From: M3007 sp038327555
Lineage (GTDB): Bacteria > Bacteroidota > Bacteroidia > Chitinophagales > Saprospiraceae
DNA length: 7,835 nt
Direction of reading: 5' to 3'
Assembly (NCBI GenBank): GCA_038327555.1
Contig: JBBQLD010000221.1
Coordinates: 1 to 7,835 of the forward strand
Both the position numbers and the translations under genes were made by a program. Each line of letters starts with the position of its first letter. The first letter of the stretch is position 1. Below are positions 5,301 to 7,835 of the stretch, one piece after another. The notes beneath the pieces were generated by a model. That model was given only the letters and a program-made list of their open reading frames with translations. It had not been told where the DNA came from and searched no databases.

Positions 5301-7835
5301 AGACGATGGCCGTATCACCCTGAACCTTTCGGGTGGCTCAATGGGCCTTGGCTACAGCTGGTCAAACAATGCTACCACAAATCAAATCCAAAATTTACAG
5401 CCCGGGAATTACGCCCTTACCCTCACCTACGCCAATGGAGCCTGCGCAGAAACCTTTGATTTTACCATCAATGAGCCTCTTCCTATCCAAGTATCAGCGA
5501 TGCCTAATGCGGCCAATTGCTATGGCGGTTTAGGAGGCAGTGTTGATTTGAACGTGCAAAACGGGGTCGCACCGCTGTCTTTTTTATGGTCAAATAACAG
5601 CAATTCGGAGGATCTGACTGATGTGGGCGCGGGGCCGTATCAGGTGATCGTGACTGATGCAACCGCTTGTACAACCGTGTTTTTCGTGCAAGTGGCTGAG
5701 CCTACAGCCCTGCTAAGTGCAGGTGTTTCCGCAAGCCCCGCTTGTCCGGGAGAAGCCAATGGCACAGCGAGTTTTTTGGGGGCAAGCCAGGGTACACCGC
5801 CGTACAACCTGCTCTGGTCTACCAATGCGAGCAGTTCCAATCTCAGCAATTTACCCTCCGGGAATTACCAACTTACCTTGAGCGATGCCCAAGGCTGTAG
5901 CCTGATTGAGGCGGTTCAAGTAGATGAATTTTTACCTCCAAGCCTTCAATCAATCCTTTCAGATGTAAGCTGTTTTGGCAGTCAGAATGGCCAAATTTCG
6001 GTGGCAATCGGGAGCGGTTCCCCTGGATTTGGATTTGTATGGTCTAACAATGCGACTAGCCCGGCCATAGACGATCTTGCACCCGGGAATTATAGCTTGA
6101 CCCTTACGTACGCAGATGGAATTTGCGCAGAAACCTTTGATTATCAAATTACAGAACCACCAATACTTGCACTTTCTGATGCCTTGATTTCGCCAGTCAA
6201 ATGTTTTGGACAAAACGATGGAGCTATTGATTTGTCGGCACTCGGTGGCGTTGCGCCTTATCAGTTTCTTTGGACGGGCAATCAGACCTCGGAAGACCTT
6301 GCAAACCTTACAGCCGGGAATTACGCGCTGACCCTGACCGATGATAACGGATGTACGCTCACCGCGCAATTTGCAGTGCAACAACCCGATGACTTGGCGC
6401 TTACTGCAAACATTAGTGCAGACACTTGCCAAACTTCGAATGGTTCAATTGTGGTCACGCCCTCAGGCGGTATTTTGCCGTATCAATTTGCCTGGTCAAA
6501 CGCAAGTTCCGGCTTCATACTCTCGAATGTGCCCGCTGGAATATATACCCTAACCCTTACCGATGCCAATGCCTGCACAAAACAACGGTCTTTGCAAGTG
6601 CCACAACACGGCGAAATACCAGCCCTGAATACATTCACAGATGTCCTGACCTGTGCCCAAACTATTGTGAATGTCGGGGTTACGGTCAACCAAAACAGTG
6701 TGCAGTACAACTGGCTTGCGCCCAACGGCAGCCTGCCCAATCAATCTGCCCATTGGGTACAAACTGCCGGGACTTACCAATTAACCGTGACCAATGGCTT
6801 CGGATGTCAGGCTGCCGCGCAAATTCAGGTTCTGGAAGACCTGGCCATTCCACTGGCTGAAGCTGGCCCAACTATCCTGGAAGTCTTGTGCAATGAAACA
6901 TCCGCGTGGCTGAATGCCGCGGGCTCTACTCAGGGCAATGAATTTTCGAACCGCTGGACTCAAAATACAAACGGGGTGTTGTCTCTGGATACGGCAGCGA
7001 TATTGCTGCCTATTTTCGAAGGTGGGCTGTATGTCCACACGGTTTTAAATTTGCAAAATGGCTGTGTGGCGCAAGATTCGGTTTTGGTCAGTTGGGATGC
7101 GCCCATCCTGGCGGCCTTGGCGGTAGATTCCATCCGCTGCTTTGGCGATGACGATGGAAGAATTGAAATTCAGGAGGTTACGGGAGGTAACCCACCGTTT
7201 TATTATGCTTTAGATAACCTGCCATTTACTGCGCAGCCTGTTTTCTCAGGCTTGAGTCCAGGTAATTACATCCTGCGCATCCTGGATGATATTGGTTGTA
7301 CCTGGCAGCGCTCGGTGTTACTGACCGAACCGGATGCGCTCTCCGTCAAATTGAGTGCCAGTGATACTTCCCTCGTGTTGGGACAATCCTTGCATCTCAC
7401 TGCCCTGCCGATGCCAATTGGCGTGGAATTGGCAGAAATTGATTGGATACCCGGAGGTTTAGGGTTCGTCCCCAGGTCATTGCAACAGCATTTAAGGCCG
7501 GAAAACCGGACGGAGTTTGTCGTTCGGATTACGGATCAGAACGGCTGCGTGGCCGAAGACCGGCTTTGGGTTTCCGTGTACAACTACAATATTTATGTGC
7601 CCAATATCATCCTTCCAGGTAGTGAATCAAACAGCTGGTTTACCGTTTTTGCTGGCGCTGGGGTGTTGGAAGTGCGTGAGCTGCGCGTGTTCGACCGCTG
7701 GGGCGATCATGTATACGAGCGTTTCGGCTTTTTGCCCAACGAGCCGAGCCTGGGCTGGGATGGTGCTTTCCAAGGGCAACCTATGAACCCGGGGGTATTT
7801 GTTTGGTATGCCGAGGTATTGTTGCAGGATGGTCG
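2326..7835 (+). CDS. Giant secreted multidomain protein: FG-GAP-like propeller, SprB repeats, type B T9SS sorting domain (3' partial)
   Basis: One open frame runs from ATG 2326 to the window edge without a stop: 1,836 full codons plus two bases. The ATG is chosen because a signal peptide follows at once. Order by residue: signal peptide 1-22; eight FG-GAP-like acidic loops 57-467; conserved linker 501-518; CARDB-like region about 561-685; Ig-like module about 686-751; nine SprB modules about 752-1431; two diverged Ig/PKD-like modules about 1432-1590; a further SprB module about 1592-1672; PKD-like module about 1673-1751; CHU_C domain from about 1752. The gliding-motility C-terminal (type B) domain is known to direct export through the type IX system, so a surface or released product is expected. 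SprB repeats are named after the Flavobacterium johnsoniae gliding adhesin SprB, but they are widespread, so adhesion is likelier than a proven motility role. No enzyme domain was seen. Only some 10-20 residues are probably missing, judged from usual CHU_C endings. Confidence 0.93.
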   Translation, partial: MVLRLLLFSGLILFLTNTRISAQDCFLPFVPAQFKARLAWQSGQDGASVVASPMVANLNPQQDSLPEIIVIEGSAFNSFNNRILFYRGDGSNANNPKILIVPGNLDFYPAPGVTIGDVDGDGIPELMVTCVDRRIRVFNNYTEAPGAPMNLWITSAELTDFIDQRPLLADFDGDGIPEVYAGSDIYKFNFTNPAAPTLNKVINGPQANQGRAQYSGYNEGSCNPTAVDILTLADCNGDPDCGGLELVAGPMIYSIDLDLTDGDGYQIKVQRDLNTMIVPPTAGYKDGYTSVADLNLDGTLDIVVSSGRQTNQFGVYVWNKNGLIRWFPYPTNPINSGSLACIANVFDDTKQGYAIDFPEILVCSSYNVTCFNLHAAQSFPAAPYWWNLPTSDFSGWTGSTVYDFNGDGISEIVYRDESNLRILYGDGAPFPPGVDAERNWFKVPCFSRTADEYPVVADVDNDGETEITVTGGLNSNTFSSRGRLRVYESDSGPWVPCRNVWNQFNYFIVNVNDDLSIPAVQDMHHLELPAPGSGKRPLNLYLSQRPLLDENFDPFIPLSNASASVSQVICKPDSVTIELNICNTGDKLLPAGIPIAFYSSDPTTTNALLLGTPLLTNSVVKIDSCKIFSFTIPKAAGIAFGVLNDDGSTPRPYQLGIDFPITDELECDFLNNIFQFDMPATSLPINLGPNIGFCQDTTLLLDAGSGYTSYLWQDGSTSPTFQTQQPGLYWVEVTDFCTVKHSDSLWVNLLEIPDIQLNTINGDCFGTPASVTALAQSIYLPLSYAWSSGDNVPNISGLSDGIYTVTVTNAKGCTSQDSTWVEAGGGVQISASIAAPILCFGQSGALSLGVLQGTPPYAVQWSDGSSTPDLSNVLAGDYAVTVLDADQCADTVQISIAQPDPLVSSGLAAVPSCPGLATGQAAFLGAGQGTPPYALLWSNNETSSTLNGLTAGAYQLTITDANGCTLEEIIQVSEYLAPLAAPVEEDLTCFGSDDGRITLNLSGGSMGLGYSWSNNATTNQIQNLQPGNYALTLTYANGACAETFDFTINEPLPIQVSAMPNAANCYGGLGGSVDLNVQNGVAPLSFLWSNNSNSEDLTDVGAGPYQVIVTDATACTTVFFVQVAEPTALLSAGVSASPACPGEANGTASFLGASQGTPPYNLLWSTNASSSNLSNLPSGNYQLTLSDAQGCSLIEAVQVDEFLPPSLQSILSDVSCFGSQNGQISVAIGSGSPGFGFVWSNNATSPAIDDLAPGNYSLTLTYADGICAETFDYQITEPPILALSDALISPVKCFGQNDGAIDLSALGGVAPYQFLWTGNQTSEDLANLTAGNYALTLTDDNGCTLTAQFAVQQPDDLALTANISADTCQTSNGSIVVTPSGGILPYQFAWSNASSGFILSNVPAGIYTLTLTDANACTKQRSLQVPQHGEIPALNTFTDVLTCAQTIVNVGVTVNQNSVQYNWLAPNGSLPNQSAHWVQTAGTYQLTVTNGFGCQAAAQIQVLEDLAIPLAEAGPTILEVLCNETSAWLNAAGSTQGNEFSNRWTQNTNGVLSLDTAAILLPIFEGGLYVHTVLNLQNGCVAQDSVLVSWDAPILAALAVDSIRCFGDDDGRIEIQEVTGGNPPFYYALDNLPFTAQPVFSGLSPGNYILRILDDIGCTWQRSVLLTEPDALSVKLSASDTSLVLGQSLHLTALPMPIGVELAEIDWIPGGLGFVPRSLQQHLRPENRTEFVVRITDQNGCVAEDRLWVSVYNYNIYVPNIILPGSESNSWFTVFAGAGVLEVRELRVFDRWGDHVYERFGFLPNEPSLGWDGAFQGQPMNPGVFVWYAEVLLQDG
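2458..3795 (+). repeat. Eight FG-GAP/VCBS-like repeats, probable beta-propeller
   Basis: Acidic loop motifs recur at residues 57 (ANLNPQQDSLPEI, degenerate), 117 (GDVDGDGIPEL), 170 (ADFDGDGIPEV), 234 (ADCNGDPDCGGLEL), 293 (ADLNLDGTLDI), 344 (ANVFDDTKQGYAIDFPEI, degenerate), 403 (YDFNGDGISEI) and 458 (ADVDNDGETEI). Spacings are 60, 53, 64, 59, 51, 59 and 55 residues, the size of one propeller blade. The DxDxDG core is the calcium-binding loop of integrin-type FG-GAP repeats. Each motif is followed by a hydrophobic strand and usually a second strand of the form RVFNNY or LRVYES. A seven- or eight-bladed propeller is inferred; calcium binding is likely at the intact loops. Confidence 0.85.
3826..3879 (+). 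other. Conserved post-propeller linker WNQFNYFIVNVNDDLSIP
   Basis: Residues 501-518, just after the last propeller strand and the segment VPCRNVWNQ. From memory, very similar sequences (WNQ-x-NYF-x-VNVNDDL-x-IP) recur after FG-GAP regions in large secreted proteins of Saprospiria. It probably caps the propeller. I cannot confirm its distribution here. Confidence 0.55.
4006..4380 (+). other. CARDB-like beta-sandwich region of the adhesin
   Basis: Residues about 561-685 start with the pattern VTIELNICNTGDKLLPAGIP (575-594), typical of CARDB/DUF11-like domains in which an N-x-G turn precedes a strand. It continues with IAFYSSDP, LLLGTPLL and FSFTIP strands and ends near ECDFLNN (666-672). These domains act as spacers in surface proteins. 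Assignment is by strand pattern only; no catalytic motif is visible. Confidence 0.6.
4381..4578 (+). other. Ig-like module before the SprB array
   Basis: Residues about 686-751. The pattern FCQDTTLLLDAG, then YLWQDGSTSPTF, then GLYWVEVTDFC is the common Ig/PKD-like module of CHU_C-type Bacteroidota proteins: C near the start, W in the middle strand, G-x-Y near the end. The two cysteines (694 and 737) could form a disulfide. It probably works as a stalk segment. Confidence 0.7.
4579..6618 (+). repeat. Tandem array of nine SprB-type modules, about 75 residues each
   Basis: Residues about 752-1431. First cysteines of successive modules are encoded at 4615, 4840, 5062, 5290, 5518, 5743, 5971, 6202 and 6427, giving spacings of 222-231 bases. 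Each module follows the plan C[FYP]G, GGxPPY-like turn, LWSNN-like strand, a loop ending in L/V-x-x-G-x-Y, a strand T-V/L-T, then a second Cys usually in NGC or a close variant. The motif GTPPY occurs intact in modules 2, 3 and 6. This matches the SprB repeat (Pfam SprB family), found in gliding adhesins and other type IX cargo. The array likely forms an extended surface stalk or adhesive fibre. Confidence 0.88.
4804..6168 (+). repeat. Tandem duplication of a three-module SprB block, period about 681 bp
   Basis: Modules 2-3-4 correspond to modules 5-6-7. Modules 3 and 6 share SCPG/ACPG, a FLGA-x-QGTPPY core and an LxEx-QV end. Modules 4 and 7 share CFGS, WSNNAT, PGNY-x-LTLTYA and CAETFD; by hand count about 39 of 69 residues match. 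The offset between Cys codons is exactly 681 bases for both pairs, and 678 for modules 2 and 5. At DNA level a 19-base identity (TGCGCAGAAACCTTTGATT) occurs at 5443-5461 and 6124-6142, and CCCGGGAATTA at 5401 and 6082, both also offset by 681. Modules 2 and 5 have diverged most. Confidence 0.8.
6619..7095 (+). other. Two diverged Ig/PKD-like modules after the SprB array
   Basis: Residues about 1432-1590. The first keeps the array spacing (Cys codon at 6652, 225 bases after that of module 9) and the ending GTYQLTVTNGFGC, but lacks the CFG start and the PPY turn; it has YNWLAPNGSLP instead. The second begins AEAGPTILEVLC and contains RWTQNTNG and GGLYVHTVLNLQNGC, a PKD-like pattern. Both are probably structural spacers. 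Confidence 0.6.
7099..7341 (+). repeat. Single SprB module near the C-terminus
   Basis: Residues about 1592-1672. It has a canonical start, IRCFGDDDGRIEI, then TGGNPPFYYALDN, SGLSPGNYILRILDDIGC and the end LLTEPDAL. Its tail ExxDxL resembles the module-8 end (QQPDDL). It is separated from the main array by two non-SprB modules. The Cys codons are at 7138 and 7297. Confidence 0.8.
7342..7578 (+). other. PKD-like module preceding the sorting domain
   Basis: Residues about 1673-1751: SVKLSASDTSLVLGQSLHLT, then IDWIPGGLGF, then RTEFVVRITDQNGCVAEDRL and WVSV. The I-x-W-x-P-G strand and the closing T-x-x-NGC-x-A-x-D pattern are the module that usually directly precedes CHU_C domains. This supports the sorting-domain call that follows. 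Confidence 0.7.
7579..7835 (+). other. CHU_C / gliding motility-associated type B T9SS sorting domain (cut by window)
   Basis: Residues from about 1752: IYVPNIILPGSESNSWFTVF (1756-1775), then LRVFDRWGDHVYER (1786-1799) and the stretch GWDGAFQGQPMNPGVFVWYA (1811-1830). The landmarks VPN-x-x-x-P, FDRWG, GWDG and the P-G-V-F/Y-V-W/Y strand are diagnostic of the family. Proteins ending in this domain are exported by the type IX system, and several known ones, including SprB, stay attached at the surface or are released. The last strand is cut at VLLQDG. Confidence 0.92.

Noticed and set aside
5959..6432. 157-codon minus-strand open frame
   Set aside because: Antisense to SprB modules; its internal repetition simply mirrors the coding repeats on the other strand.
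4579..6618. CRISPR array or DNA satellite
   Set aside because: The periodicity of about 225 bases is in frame, varies by whole codons and is conserved mainly at protein level; there are no identical short repeats with unique spacers.
6426..6860. 144-codon plus-strand open frame in another phase
   Set aside because: It overlaps the continuous adhesin frame, which carries the SprB and Ig signatures here.
2326..7835. Frameshift or split gene in the long plus-strand frame
   Set aside because: I translated each line from 2326 to the end and found no stop codon; domains follow each other without a phase change.

Overview
The window looks like a chromosomal stretch from a member of the Bacteroidota, most likely a gliding or filamentous relative of Saprospiria such as Haliscomenobacter or Lewinella. 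This assignment is inferred from protein architecture. The evidence is a very long secreted protein built of FG-GAP-like repeats, SprB repeats and a C-terminal gliding-motility (CHU_C, type B) sorting domain of the type IX secretion system, plus a promoter-like TAnnTTTG element. No rRNA, tRNA, CRISPR array, insertion sequence or phage gene was seen.

Layout: bases 1-137 hold no gene that I can support. Bases 138-2111 on the minus strand encode a 657-residue polytopic membrane protein with C-terminal TPR repeats, resembling the TMTC-type GT-C O-mannosyltransferases. Bases 2112-2325 are a divergent intergenic region with a candidate Bacteroidota promoter on each strand. From 2326 to the right edge the plus strand is one uninterrupted reading frame of 1,836 complete codons, cut off by the window inside its last domain.

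The large protein reads, in order: signal peptide; eight FG-GAP/VCBS-like acidic loops spaced 51-64 residues apart, probably a beta-propeller; a linker with the sequence WNQFNYFIVNVNDDLSIP; a CARDB-like beta-sandwich region; an Ig-like module; nine SprB-type modules of about 75 residues; two diverged Ig/PKD-like modules; one more SprB module; another PKD-like module; and the start of the CHU_C domain. Inside the SprB array a block of three modules is duplicated in tandem with a period of about 681 bp, visible in both protein and DNA.

How the genes may work together: the large protein is probably exported through the inner membrane by Sec and then to the surface by the type IX system, acting as an adhesin or surface/filament protein. 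The divergent membrane protein could be a protein O-glycosyltransferase acting on exported proteins, with the adjacent adhesin as a possible substrate. That link rests only on adjacency and family resemblance. I do not see evidence of a wholly new system. The most notable items are this gene pairing, the three-module super-repeat, and the size and order of the adhesin.
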